Shown here: piece after piece, positions 31,221 to 42,240 of the stretch
How the letters are laid out: each line of letters opens with the position of its first letter
How positions within the stretch are numbered: the stretch's first letter is position 1
From: Eunapius fragilis
Lineage: Eukaryota; Porifera; Demospongiae; Spongillida; Spongillidae
Reading direction: 5' to 3'
Assembly: GCA_963681505.1 (NCBI GenBank)
Contig: OY811971.1
Coordinates: 8,179,991-8,243,990, forward strand
Length of the DNA stretch: 64,000 nucleotides
Position numbers and translations under genes: made by a program
Notes under the pieces: generated by a model
The model's database searches: none
What the model was told of the DNA's origin: nothing
Seen by the model: only the letters and a program-made list of their open reading frames with translations

Positions 31221-32344
31221 TAGACTGGATAATTTGTATATTGCACCACAAGCATTGCATTAATTCAATCATTGCATGCATGTTTGATAATGATAGTACC
31301 GTATGTTCTTTCTATCTCTCGTCTCATGAACAAAAACTTGTGAAACATACTTTGAAATGTCAGCACGAACATTCTTAAGACACAGAGACACGTACTATAA
31401 TGATGGTACAAATGTTCGGAAAAAAAGACACTGCAATCCAACGTTGCAGTAGATTTTATCTTGGGCCTTGCTAAACTCCAGGTTACACTTGACAGAACAG
31501 AATTGTTTCTTTGTCGATGTCAGAGCAGTGCGTGTGAGCAAGACTTATATCGTTTCTGTACAAATTTCTGTGTTGTGCACAATGTATGTGGTTCACACCA
31601 TGACAATCTTAATGATTGTACAATATAATGGCAGCTTGGTGGCAAAAAGGTAGATTCCATCACTACAATTTACGGCCAGGACTACTGTTTTACTTCATAC
31701 ATTGTTTAACCATCGGACATGCATACAGTGCATAGATGGATGCCTCATGTTCGCATTTGTGCAGTGGCACCAGCACCATCTTATAACCCAATGCATATGG
31801 CAGTAGAGCTATATATGGAACTTGGGGTGAGGAGGCTCAACATTCTTTTCACGTTTGCATGGCCACCAGACTAGCTGTGAAGTCCTAAACCTAAAGCACT
31901 GTCCAGCATATAATTATACCAGACTAAACATCAGAGCTAATGCAAAGAGGCCTTGCTAAACAGAGTTACTCTAGGATAATTGTAGTACTAGGACTACAAT
32001 AATAGTATAGTGTATGATATCGATGTATAATTATCGTGACAGAATTTAAATCAATGTAAAAATAATGTAATTTAAGTTATAATTGTACCTGCGCTGTATT
32101 AATTATTACCAATAATGGCAGAATCAATGCAGACCTTATCTCCCCTCGTACTAGTACCTAGCAACTCGCCTAGCCACCAGGGGAAACCACTCAAAATCAC
32201 ATGCCACCTGCCCATTATATGGCAGACTTAGCATTACCTTGATGTGAGCCAGTGCACAGGCACTGCTGTCACGCTCAGGAACAATTATTGATTAGAATAT
32301 ATGTAGGACTTAAATTTCTTATTGCGCCCATTGCTGCACTGGAT
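31221..32344. other. 3' flank of the POLR1G-like gene
   Basis: AT-rich sequence without a supported gene. No canonical AATAAA was noticed close to the stop at 31,218-31,220, so the transcript end cannot be placed. Confidence 0.35.
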
Positions 32345-32690
32345 GGAACAGGGGCAGGCCTGCAGCTTTTGATGTCACTGTAACATCTCTTTGCCCAGCC
32401 GGCCATACTAAGGGAGTCATGCAGATCATCTGGTGCAGCTTCTATGGCAGCGGAGACCCACATGCTTCTCACCAAAATGGTCCCAAATGGGATGGACGTG
32501 CATTTCCTTAGCTGTCGAGACATTTTGCAACTCGGGTAAGGAGACTCACCTCACATTCTCTAGGTTCGCATCCCACCGAATCATCATGATGTCACCTTCC
32601 ATCTTGGCAGACATCTACTGTAGGCTGAACATTACCTTGGTCAGGTCCATTGCCAGAGGCATCTTGGCAAGGGAGTTCCTGCCCTCGTGA
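32345..32690 (+). pseudogene. 5'-truncated 3' end of a non-LTR retrotransposon (copy 1)
   Basis: Three frames together match the C-terminal end of the element at 42,241-45,799. The first is WNRGRPAAFDVTVTS, compared with NNWISGISAAFHVTATS. The second is AASMAAETHMLLTK, compared with ALLAEQRKHQAN. The third is GWTCISLAVETF then LNITLVRSIARGILARE, compared with GWKCIPLAVESYGNWG then LNLTLVRCNARALLSR. Frame changes show decay. This copy keeps the Asp of the AFDVT motif that the larger copy has lost. Confidence 0.7.
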
Positions 32691-33059
32691 CTTGACTTTA
32701 TTTGTGAGATAGTCAGCCATCTTATGGTGCTTTTCTGTATGTAAGACATGAAGGTTGAGAATGACTGATATTCAAAATGCAATTCGGAGGTATACATCTG
32801 CATAAACACTCGATGGATCACTATGTCTAGAATTTGTTACTTTAAAAAAAAGATGTCTTTTATTGTTTGATTTTGATTGTTATACATGTAGTTAGTTTTC
32901 TGCCAAAAGAACATCAATTTTTTCATAACTAGATTATGGCCGGTCATTATCAACATAACGATCTAATATAACCGCTGGAATGTGAGGCTGAGGAATGTGA
33001 GGCTAGCTTCTATTCCGTATATTGAATTGGATATCACTGTGAATTTCATGCGCAAAGGC
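32691..33059. other. Gene-free spacer
   Basis: No supported gene or repeat in this stretch of about 370 bp between two transposon relics. Confidence 0.35.
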
Positions 33060-33690
33060 AAACCATAGATATTAGAGAAGGATTGGAAACGGAGCACGTG
33101 AGCCATAGAGCCCTGTACATTGCAAAGCGCGGACTCCGCGATGCTGCTAATTAGATGCATTGACGCCTCGCCTCTCTTGAGGAGAAAGTAAGTTGAGAGC
33201 TTAGTAAAATCTGACTGAAGAAAACGATAGCACAAAATGCGTACATTCGGGCAAACTTGTCGCCATGTTTATAGCCCTTTTAGAACCCGAGATACAGATT
33301 TTGGCGGGCTTACAGCTTTTTTAACAACTAACCGATACAACTCCCCTAAACTTCAAATAAGTAGCATGACCAGATGCAGCACAAAGTTTTACGTACGGTG
33401 AGGTGTGTTGGAGGCGTTTAGGTTGGAGGGTTTTAGAGAAACTCCACATTTTACGTTTTTGACATCGCCATGAACTAACCGATGAAACTACCCAGGCAAA
33501 ACTTTTATCTCATATCCAGTACTTGTTTCAGATAGCTACATCAATTCTACATACGGTAGTACCATTTGCTACGTAACTATGTTCTGCTTTTGTCGTAAAA
33601 AAAAAAAAGCGGGTGATCCATTTTTCTGTTGTATAAATGGCCTAACATCTGGACCATAGACTATGCGGGCATAGATTATTTAGACATCAG
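33060..33690. repeat. Relic related to the 47,093 inverted-repeat element
   Basis: The block ACCATAGATATTAGAGAAGG then ATTGGAAACGG-GCACGTGAGC matches the terminal repeat of the element at 47,093-48,292. Downstream, two ~140-bp units begin AACTAACCGAT. The stretch ends with CATAGATTATTTAGACATCA, again the terminal motif but in direct orientation. This looks like a rearranged copy of the same family. Confidence 0.55.
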
Positions 33691-34517
33691 GACCGCCCTC
33701 ATGTTTTCCAAAGCCCTCCGAGGCCTTCACTGGTCTTTTAGGCGTCTTTAACGTTTCGTCATGTGGTTGGCCATCGATGTCATAGTCAAGAAGCTGGATT
33801 CCAGGAATGAAGCGGATCGCTGTAACGTCTACTTTACTGGACTGGGTCATGCAGTTACGTTTTTATTTGCGTGCTTTTTTCCTTGTATGCTCGTGATGTC
33901 CAGCAACACTTTTTTTTTGTTTGCATATGCATGGAGAAATTCTGAGGGCTCTTTGTAAGGTTTGGGTAGGTGTGATTGGCATGTGTCGTTGTCTACTACG
34001 TCGTTCACAGGCTCGTGCTCTGATCTTTTTAGTTCTGAAAGATATGAAGGGCTAGCGCATTTGGTAACTAAGTTTTGGTTAGGCTCCGTTGTCATCGGTT
34101 CCAGAAGCTCTTGCCTTCATTTCAAATATGGTAAGCGGTCTGAGTACGAGGAGCATCGAGGAGTCGGCGCGTGAAGCAGTGTTAATTGAGTCCGTTTCCA
34201 ATCCTTCTACTCTAATATCTATGGGCAAACAAGCGGCTGGGGGAGCTATCAGCGCTCCCCCAGACCCCGCTGCTGTCACGGGAGGGGGCATGCCCCCTCC
34301 CGTACCCTCCCCCTAGTTGTGAATATATTTATCAGACCCCCCCCCCCCTTTCCCAACATCCAGGATCCGCCCCTGCCTTATAGTCCCGCCTCCCCCTCAT
34401 TAATTCAATGATTCATGCAGGAGCCTACATTCCATATCCTCCCCCTGGTATCGGGCCCTCCCACCACACGCCTTACATGGTCATTGGTAGCACATCCCGT
34501 TGGTGGCAGCGCACACT
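33691..34517. other. Spacer upstream of the sulfotransferase
   Basis: Contains two short GC palindromes at about 34,237-34,262 (CTGGGGGAGC and GCTCCCCCAG) and 34,280-34,305 (GGGAGGGGGCATGCCCCCTCCC is the longer one in part), and a C-run at 34,338-34,349. The short overlapping open frames on both strands show no domain. This may be the tail of another unidentified repeat. Confidence 0.4.
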
Positions 34518-35494
34518 ATGTCAACGCCAAACATAGACAGCTTCAAGGACTCGGCAGCTACTGAAGACGTAGAATCGGCAAAATGGACAGAAGAAGAACA
34601 AGTTAAGCAGCTGATAAAGAGGGGGGGGGGGAGCAAATAAAGCAAAGCTACTCCTTTTCACCACGCCCCACAGACGTGATTGTAGCTGTTCCACCTAAGT
34701 CAGGTAACACTTGGCTGTCCCACATATGCCATCAGATTCGTACCAAAGGGGCTGATTTAGATTTTGAAGATCAAATCCCGAATGTTGTAACGTTTCTGGA
34801 ATTAAACGATATTGTTTTACCCCAATTCAAAGTTGATCCAGATAATGTGATTCAACCGGCGGAGCCTAGAGTATTTCTAACACACTTTACGTATGAAAGA
34901 GTTCCCAAAGGAGGGAGGTTAATATATTGCTTCAGAAATCCAACAGATTTGTTATATTCCTTATATCTATTTATTGATACGATGTGGCTGCTGAAAGGAA
35001 GAGTATCTCTGAAAACATGTTTGGACTTCTTTGGCAGCATACAATTCACGGCCATCTATCTACGTGACCTGCTTGTGTGGTGGGAACATCGACATGATGA
35101 AGACGTGCTCATTTTATTCTTTGATGATCTCCTTGAAGATCACATGGGGTGTGTAAGGCGTATTGCAAAGTTCATTGGTGCACAACACTGTGATGATGAA
35201 ACGATCGCACGTGTTGTGCAAACTACAACCCATGCAGAAATGGCAAAAAATCATTCGAAATTTGACAACCACTCAATAGTCAAGGCATGTGCACCATTAT
35301 GGGGGGACAGTGTACCTTCCAAATTAGTTGGCCGGGTTCGCACGGATGGAGGGAGGTCTGGTGATGGTCAAAAGCTTCCTGTTGAAGTACAGCAACGTAT
35401 CGAGAAAGAATGGCAGGACATCATAATGCCTAAGCTAGGGTTCAACAATTTTCAGGAAATGAGAGAAGAGTGGAAGAATGAAAGGAAGAAGTAA
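34518..35494 (+). CDS. Cytosolic sulfotransferase (Sulfotransfer_1), one frame break in poly-G
   Basis: Transfers sulfate from PAPS to a small acceptor. From 34,631 the frame is open to the stop at 35,494 and shows the family order: FSPRPTDVIVAVPPKSGNTW, whose PKSGNTW is the PAPS 5'-phosphosulfate loop; the catalytic-His region TH near LTHFTYER; YCFRNPTDLLYSLY, the 3'-phosphate site; and a late GRVRTDGG-G region. Length, about 325 residues if joined, is a little above the usual 290-300. The best start is 34,518 (A at -3). From it the frame runs 34 codons (MSTPNIDSFKDSAATEDVES) into an 11-G run at 34,621-34,631 and then a stop. One extra G would join the two parts, so a homopolymer length error or polymorphism is likely. 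It is a single exon. Substrate unknown. Confidence 0.8.
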
Positions 35495-38072
35495 TAATGC
35501 TAGCTGATAAATGATTGAGACAATTTTTTTGCATTCAGTAGAGTGTAATTAATGATTGACCTTGGCTTCATTCATTGAGGTGATTTTATGTTTACAAAGT
35601 GAAATAGAATATTCTTGTTCTTGCTCTTCCTATAGGCAGTTTGTACAGTATATCTGCCATGGAAAGCATTGCTGAATAGGATTGTATTCCACTAAGTAAA
35701 AGTGTGCAGCCTATAGATGTATTTAAACACATAAAATGAATATTGCTCTGAATGGTATTAAATAACACATACATGCTGTACTGGTGTACAATACAGTGCA
35801 GGACACCTACAGTTGGAATCTGAGGCTGACCGTGACCTGAAACAGACTAGAGGGACGAGAGAAATTAATTTTTCCTTCTGTGTCAGGACTTGATGCAGGT
35901 CCCACCACTAGCAGATCCAGGCTTGCTGTGAGGTCATCGTAATTAAAAAAAAAATTGGAACATACATGACAAAATCAATGAGTGATATGGCAGATGTGGA
36001 TTTTCTTCAGTGCACTCTGATATGCACTGATAGCTGCAGGCATACTGAGGACCTTCCTTAATGGATGATAACTTTGCTGCAGACAGGGACCAGTTCAGAT
36101 GCTGGCCCTGAATAGCAGACACATACATGTCAACCCTCTAGAGACACAAGCACACACGCTCACATTGACATACACACACAAACACATAAGCACACACACA
36201 CTCAAACATACGAACACATGCATACACACACATACACAAGCACATGCACTTGCAAAACACATGCACACACACACATAAAAGTGCTTGATGATGTTGATAT
36301 AATCATGAAGCATAGTATCAGGATTGGCTCCACAATTCTTCATGTACCAATACAGGTGTACATGTACTTTGGGGCTTCTCACTAAATAGCAAGATCCCAC
36401 AAAAAAAACCCACTAATGCAAGATATAAGTACATACCCTTGTCCATGGGTTCATGTCTTTTCCCTCCCTGGCACCAGCAGTACCTGCACAGATCTTCTCC
36501 TTTGCCACATTCTTTGTGCCTTCACAAAGACAATTATCATAATGCAATAATAGTGCCATGCTGACTGTTCCTAAAGTGGCTGTGGTGGCTGTCGCATACA
36601 CGGTGGTACACATGTCTAAGTATACTGGTGAGGTTGAGGAAGAAGTGTGTGATATCTCAGGTAAATTATTTGCATTTTGTGTTTTGTATTATGACAAAGT
36701 CAGACTAAATGTTCCGATAGAAATAGTGAAAGTTCCAGGTATATTATATGGTTTTATTTCAACAGTATATTTATTATTAATACTGATATAATCTAATTTG
36801 GATTGTTTCAAAATTGTGAAATGTTATCCACGTGTATTATTTTTAATAAATATCACAGGGAAATATTGTGGCCAATTTTGAAACTCCATTAAGCACCTTA
36901 TTAAAGCTGACAAGTTAGCTTTACCGGTGTAATTCTGGAAGACTGATTAATCGGTATCTTCTTTGCAAACACGGCGTCAAAGGCGCCTCCCGAAGCGGCC
37001 TAAAAGAGTCGGTGTTTTACGGATTCGGAATGTGGGTGAAAGGTTGACCCTAGTTCACGCCCGGCCCTTCGATACGCTGCATACGCGTACCCTAAACCCT
37101 AAAGACCCTAAGTACCTTGGTCCTATTATTAGCTAGCTATCGTAGCTCAGTCAGTGAGTGGTGGCCGAACCGGTCAGGCTGACCAGGCCGGCCTGACCAA
37201 TCTTGGGCCCCGAGTACATTAAATGGGATTGTTTTCGCGAAATAGTGCATAATTATTATAAAATTTGTTATATAAATGCCATATGTTTAAATCGCTGTAA
37301 CTCCCGAACGGTACACGCATCGACTTCCTATTTTCAACGCGTCATACTACACCATTTCAGTATGTAAAGTTATATTTTGGCGTATTGCACAAACTCTGTG
37401 CCGACGTTGCGAGATCCGATAGCCCATGAGGTTCAAAAATGCCACGTCTTCAGGTAGGAGCGTCCAAATTCGGTGTGTACGTAGAAGGGTCCTGTCACTA
37501 TTGAGTTGTTCTTTTCGTTAATTTTTAATTTATTCGTTACGGTAATATCTGTGCAAAGTTAATGCACATTTCCAGCTCGATTCGCAGCATGTAGCCCGCG
37601 TTCCATTCTCCCAATCTACAATAAATTTCTTTGTTCCGCCCATTCTCCACCCATACTCTGCCTAAAACGAAGCTAGCCGTTCGCAACACCCATGCAGCGA
37701 CAATTCAAAGAAGAAGAAGAAAAAGACGTTCTCGCTCAATGGTAATTTTGCGCCTCCCACGTCCGCAGATGGCCGAATTCGCGTAAGGCTATACATGTAT
37801 TTGCTACGCACTTGCATCATCCTCTAGTCATGCAATAAAGCTTTCCTATTTGCTGTAGCCCTTGCTATAATTATTGTCACACCCACTCAGCTACGCTTGC
37901 AATGTCAGCTTTCAGCTCACGTATACATGTACAGTGTAGTATATGCATGAACATCAGTGCACTCATGCAGGCTCACACACCTTTATGCATTTGTGCACAC
38001 ACTTGCATTAGTGCCCAATGCAGGGTGTCTTTCCCCTAAAACCCTTATCCAATCAAAAATCATCCCAAACTG
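35495..38072. other. Gene-free stretch
   Basis: No supported gene. A CA-rich stretch lies at about 36,130-36,270. The region 36,900-37,760 is richer in CG than its surroundings but has no long frame or tRNA-like structure. Confidence 0.4.
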
Positions 38073-38714
38073 TTGTTGATATGTTCACAGGTTCACATCC
38101 ATATAAAAGAAATTTCATGTGTGCAGCACTCCAGTCATAGTCTTGACTACGGCTCAGTTGACCAACTCCTTTCCCTATTAGATGATGGGTTGCTAGTTGG
38201 CCAGGTGGCTAAGAAGGGCAGCACCAGGCGACAGATCTCAGTTCTCAGCCCCTGGATTGAAGCCTGGAACATATTGCATTCAGATTGCGCCCAAACTGCT
38301 CTTGAGCTGGTGAAGTACCAACACATCATCTGCCAGCTCTTCGCACCCGATGGCAGCAGCCTTGAGGTATGACAGCTCTTTTGGCAGGCCGCAGCTATGG
38401 ACAAGCTGCATAACCTCCACTGGGATGTGTTGAAGGAGGATGTGCTGGTGTGGTGTGTCATACATCAGCTCTTTCATGCATGGCAACAGCCAGTTCCAAG
38501 CAGGCTCACCACCACACCAGCAGGCACTGCTCCACCATCTGGTGCACATGGAGCGAGCCACCCACAATACAGGCCGGAGATTTGCCAGCGTTTCAACTTT
38601 GGCAGGTGCAATAAGAGGGCAGAGTGCTATTTTACCCACAGGTGCTGGGTCCCAGGCTGTGGTGGAGAGCACTCCGCCAAGGCCTGGCCATGTGCTGCAC
38701 CAGTGGCCCCGTGA
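38073..38714 (+). pseudogene. Retroelement gag-like ORF with CCCH zinc finger, broken
   Basis: The first frame (38,073-38,372) contains LLDDGLLVGQVAKKG and SPWIEAWNILHSD then ALELVKYQHIICQLF. The second (38,397-38,714) contains DKLHNLHWDVLKEDVLVWC and a canonical C-x7-C-x5-C-x3-H finger in CQRFNFGRCNKRAECYFTH, followed by CWVPGCGGEH. The two halves join near 38,365-38,395 only if two small indels are allowed. ORFs of this layout (SAP-like N terminus, W-I-E-A-W block, CCCH end) accompany tyrosine-recombinase-type retroelements in many marine invertebrates; this is recalled, not searched. The matching N-terminal half of the family occurs at 60,617. Confidence 0.55.
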
Positions 38715-39085
38715 TCTCCAGTGAGTTCACACCACTCTATGACCAGTTAAGTCATACTACTCTATGACCAGTGAACTCACACCACTCTACGAACAGCGAG
38801 CTCACACCACTCTACGACCAGCGAGCTCACACCACTCTACGACCAGCGAGCTCACACCACTCTACGACCAGTGAGCTCACACCACTCTATGACCAGCGAG
38901 CTCACACCACTCTATGAAGGGTGAAGGCGTAAGTTGTGGTTAAAGTTAGAGTGTTGTAGAGTGGTGTGAGTTGTAGAGTGGTGTGAGTTCACTGGTGTGA
39001 GCTCACTGGTCGTAGAGTGATGTGAGCTTGCTGGTCGTAGAGTGGTGTGAGCTCGCTTATTGTAGAGTGATATGAGCTCACTGAC
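38715..39085. repeat. Inverted pair of ~31-bp minisatellite arrays
   Basis: Left array (38,715-38,917): about six copies of GAGCTCACACCACTCTACGA plus CCAGC. Right array (about 38,950-39,085): about five copies of the complement, such as GTCGTAGAGTGGTGTGAGCT. About 30 bp separate them, so the whole would fold into a long hairpin. It follows directly on the gag-like relic. Confidence 0.9.
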
Positions 39086-40275
39086 AAGGCCTGGGTTACC
39101 TGGCTGCTTGACGGCATTGGCATACACTGACTCTGTTTCTCCGCTTAAATCACGCAACCTATCCACAGCATGCACAAATTGGCCAGTGGTAAGTTTACAC
39201 AGACATACCTTAGCAAGCTAGTAGCAATTTTATTATTCTGCTGTTGCCAGACTCCAAAACGCTTTTACAGGTGAAACGTAGAGTGCTAGATGATGAGTGT
39301 AACTGAGGGAAAAAGTATACTTTTAGAGAAAACTACAAGCAACAATACAGAGGAAATACACAGTGAGTACGAAAGCAGGTACAGAAAATGAGAAGACAAT
39401 CAGTTGCGTCTTAATCTGTTCATCAAATACAATGCTGTGCAGAGGAAACGTTCAGAGAGGCAGACCTTACACTCGAATGTATTTGGATGTACCATCATTA
39501 TAAGAGTGTGTTATAATGTTGCCGTATGTGTCACGTGTTGTTGTGTTTGTGTGTGTGTGTGTGTGCGCAAGTACAGTGCTATTTGCACAACGTATACACA
39601 TGCATAAGGGTGTGTGAACCAGTATGAGGGCATGTTCACACACTCCATTTGGTGAGGGCAAAAAGAGACTTGAAGTCAGCATAAGCAGCAATTGTTGAGG
39701 CATAAAGAATGATGAGAAGTTGAGCAAGTTGAGCAAGGGTTATGCTAAATAAGAAAGCTTTCTTACACACTTCTCTACTAGAGAAAGATTATGTGAGTGC
39801 ATAGGAATATTAGGCATGTTGTGGTAAGTATAGTGTTATTCTTTGCACATGCATGTATACAGTGATGTACAGTGTATGCAAGCACAAAGGACCAATCCAA
39901 TGGGACACAAGTGAAAGGTAATAAAAATCAACAACGGCAAAAAAAGGCATGCAGCATTTGTAGTCCATGAGCTAGTATGAAATTCACATCATGACAGGCA
40001 TAGGTAGATCCATGTTGCTGTATTGTCAGCTGTTCACCTGGCAAGTCAAAAAGTGATCACACACATGGACTAATGGACATGCCTGATATGTGGTCTGATA
40101 TGTGGTCCCACTTACATCTAATCACAAGGTTACACACACAAATAAAATTTGGCATAACATGAGTTCTCAACTCAGCAACAATACATAGGGACAATGGACT
40201 AGTGCCCCATGCATAAAATCACAGACTTCAAGGTTTCCATATGAGTGACTCACACACATGCACACTCTGATTCAG
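39086..40275. other. Gene-free stretch with a (GT)n run
   Basis: A short (GT)n run at 39,545-39,565. A minus-strand block at about 39,100-39,190 reads FVHAVDRLRDLSGETES with a GTAACC donor after VKQP, but no acceptor of quality precedes it, so it is not called. Confidence 0.4.
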
Positions 40276-41509
40276 GGTTCAGAGAAAACAAGTGTGGTGG
40301 CAGTAACAGAACAAGTGGCTTGCGGTACAAGTTGCATTGAATTAAATAGAAAGCTGTCTCTATCTGAACTGGGGAAGATCTCACCAGAAGATAGAAGGAT
40401 CTATCTTATGATGTAAGGCAGCATGTATTTTTTGTGCACCGCTGTGCTAATACATTATGTTCAATTAGGCGTAATAAAGTTTGCAAGGCTGTATACGATA
40501 TCTGGAAGGGCAACAGTATTCCACTATTTAAGACTGACAGTGCTGAGCGACAAAAACTGGAAGAGCTTGCTGCAACACTAATCCCAACTTGCAAAACAAA
40601 ATATTTTGGAGAACGTGCAATAAGGCAGCATATCTTTGATTCACTGACTGAGAAAAAAAGAAGAATAAGGAAAGGGGTTGACTACACTAAAGTAAGTATG
40701 TGTGAGATATGTATAATAGACATTAAATTACTTACAATGATTATCATGCAGCAACCTAATGATTATAATGATTATAGCATGCATATCAATATGGGCTGTA
40801 TTTGTTTTGCAACCCAATGAATGTTGTTCAGTAATAATTGTCACAATTTACCATGCACACTAGCCACGCATACGTAAAGCTATTGCTAAAGATATAACTT
40901 CATCAGTTGGTGTCACAAATGCAAGTAAGTTCAACAAATTACTGTTTGCATTGAATGCAGGTAAACAAGTGATGTTGTATGCATGATATTCAGTACATTA
41001 TAATTCTACTCACATTATAAATATATAGCTACTGCTCCAGCCATCACTTCGCACGACCTCACTGAAGGCCAATGCTTGAAGATTGGTGAGTATAATCATA
41101 ATATACCATTAAAATATATGCACATATTTATTTATTTTTGTACAGCCACAGCTCAAGTTTCACCTTCTTGTGACCCCACTCCTGAAGTTCATTGCTTGAA
41201 CTCAGGTGAGAAGAATTATATAAGTATTAATCAATTTTAATTATTCTTTTTAGACCTACTATCAGTAAAAAGTGCAGAAGTAATTGTGCTTCAAGCTTTT
41301 GGTGTCCATTTCTTGAAAGAAGTAACCAGGCAACAACTTGTTAGGGCTATCAACAATCATCTTCCTCAAAATATGCTGAGAAGAAAGCACTTCTCACAGC
41401 ACCAAAGACATCACTGCTTAAGCCACTTGCACAGGGTCTTCTTGCCAAGAAAATTATTCAGATTAACTCTGGAGCTGATGTCTGTGATCTGACAAGAGAT
41501 GACATTTTG
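40276..41509 (+). CDS. Spliced gene of unknown function, partial, one frame break
   Basis: Six blocks splice with GT-AG sites and agreeing phases: 40,276-40,412; 40,469-40,691; 40,864-40,924; 41,029-41,085; 41,146-41,205; 41,254-41,509. The protein starts within a longer one (upstream exons not found). It contains RRIYLMMRNKVCKAVYDIWK, a charged helical region ERQKLEELAATLI, then GERAIRQHIFDSLTEKKRRI. Exons 4 and 5 encode similar short segments (ATAPAITSHDLTEGQCLKI and ATAQVSPSCDPTPEVHCLNS), probably an exon duplication. Exon 6 reads SAEVIVLQAFGVHFLKEVTR and then needs a one-base shift near 41,375 to continue as KKALLTAPKTSLLKPLAQGL up to a GTTAGT donor. The family is not recognised. It could be a host gene or a transposon gene; the downstream retrotransposon may have interrupted it. 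Confidence 0.45.
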
Positions 41510-42240
41510 GTTAGTGGGGTGCTTTAGTACATGCAGCATTCACTGGACAACACAACTTACAGGCATTGATTCGATTGTTTTTCAATATTGAGGTGCACTG
41601 ATTGGTGATCAAAATTGATATGACATCATTGAGAAGTAGATTGTGATTATGTAACAAGGGTGAGATTGACGAGGTAGAAATTGTTCTGTTGTGTGGAATC
41701 TACGGAAATCTGAGAGGATAGACCATATGCGGAATTTACTACATCCAGGCTGGGATTTGGAGAAACAGAGGTGAGAATAAAAAAACCAAGGTAGGATTTG
41801 CAGCTCAGTCGTTGCTATTTCCGTTGTGGGATAGAAGAGAAAACTAAGCGGAAACGGAGTTTAAGCATATAGAAACAGAGGTGGTAATTTATGTACGTAG
41901 TGGGATTTGATGATAAAACTGGGATGGAAAAAGCGATAATCCTGAGTAAATCCTTACCTGGAAATACAAATTTCCATTGGGATTATATCAAAAGACGATC
42001 TGGATCCCAATGCGGAATTTAAGCCTCCGATTATGGGTTTATTCTTGGTTCCATATATGGAAAACATAATTTCTCCTTGGGAATTTACCGCAGAAATGTA
42101 TAGGAAATTTTAAATTTCCACCAGTGGAAACACGTTTTACCTGCATGGAATCGTAAAATTCCGCTGCAGGGTTGTTTTTGTTCCAAAAACCCAATGTTGG
42201 GATTATGAGGTGGAATTAAGCGATTCCGGGGTATTTCCCG
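41510..42240. other. Probable 5' leader of the non-LTR element
   Basis: No frame. Words such as GGAATTTAAG, GGAAATTTT and GGGATTATG recur with variation, giving a weakly repetitive G/A-rich leader just before the retrotransposon ORF. This fits a 5' UTR, but the element boundary was not found. Confidence 0.35.

Noticed and set aside
34089..34316. Plus-strand ORF ending in a Pro-rich stretch, and minus-strand partners
   Set aside because: It depends on GC palindromes and C-runs and shows no domain.
37130..37210. tRNA-like or hairpin-like stretch with GGTCAGGCTGACCAGGCCGG
   Set aside because: It cannot be folded into a cloverleaf with a B box. It is a simple palindromic cluster.
39100..39190. 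Possible minus-strand exon FVHAVDRLRDLSGETES
   Set aside because: The donor is acceptable but no convincing acceptor lies upstream and no partner exon was found.
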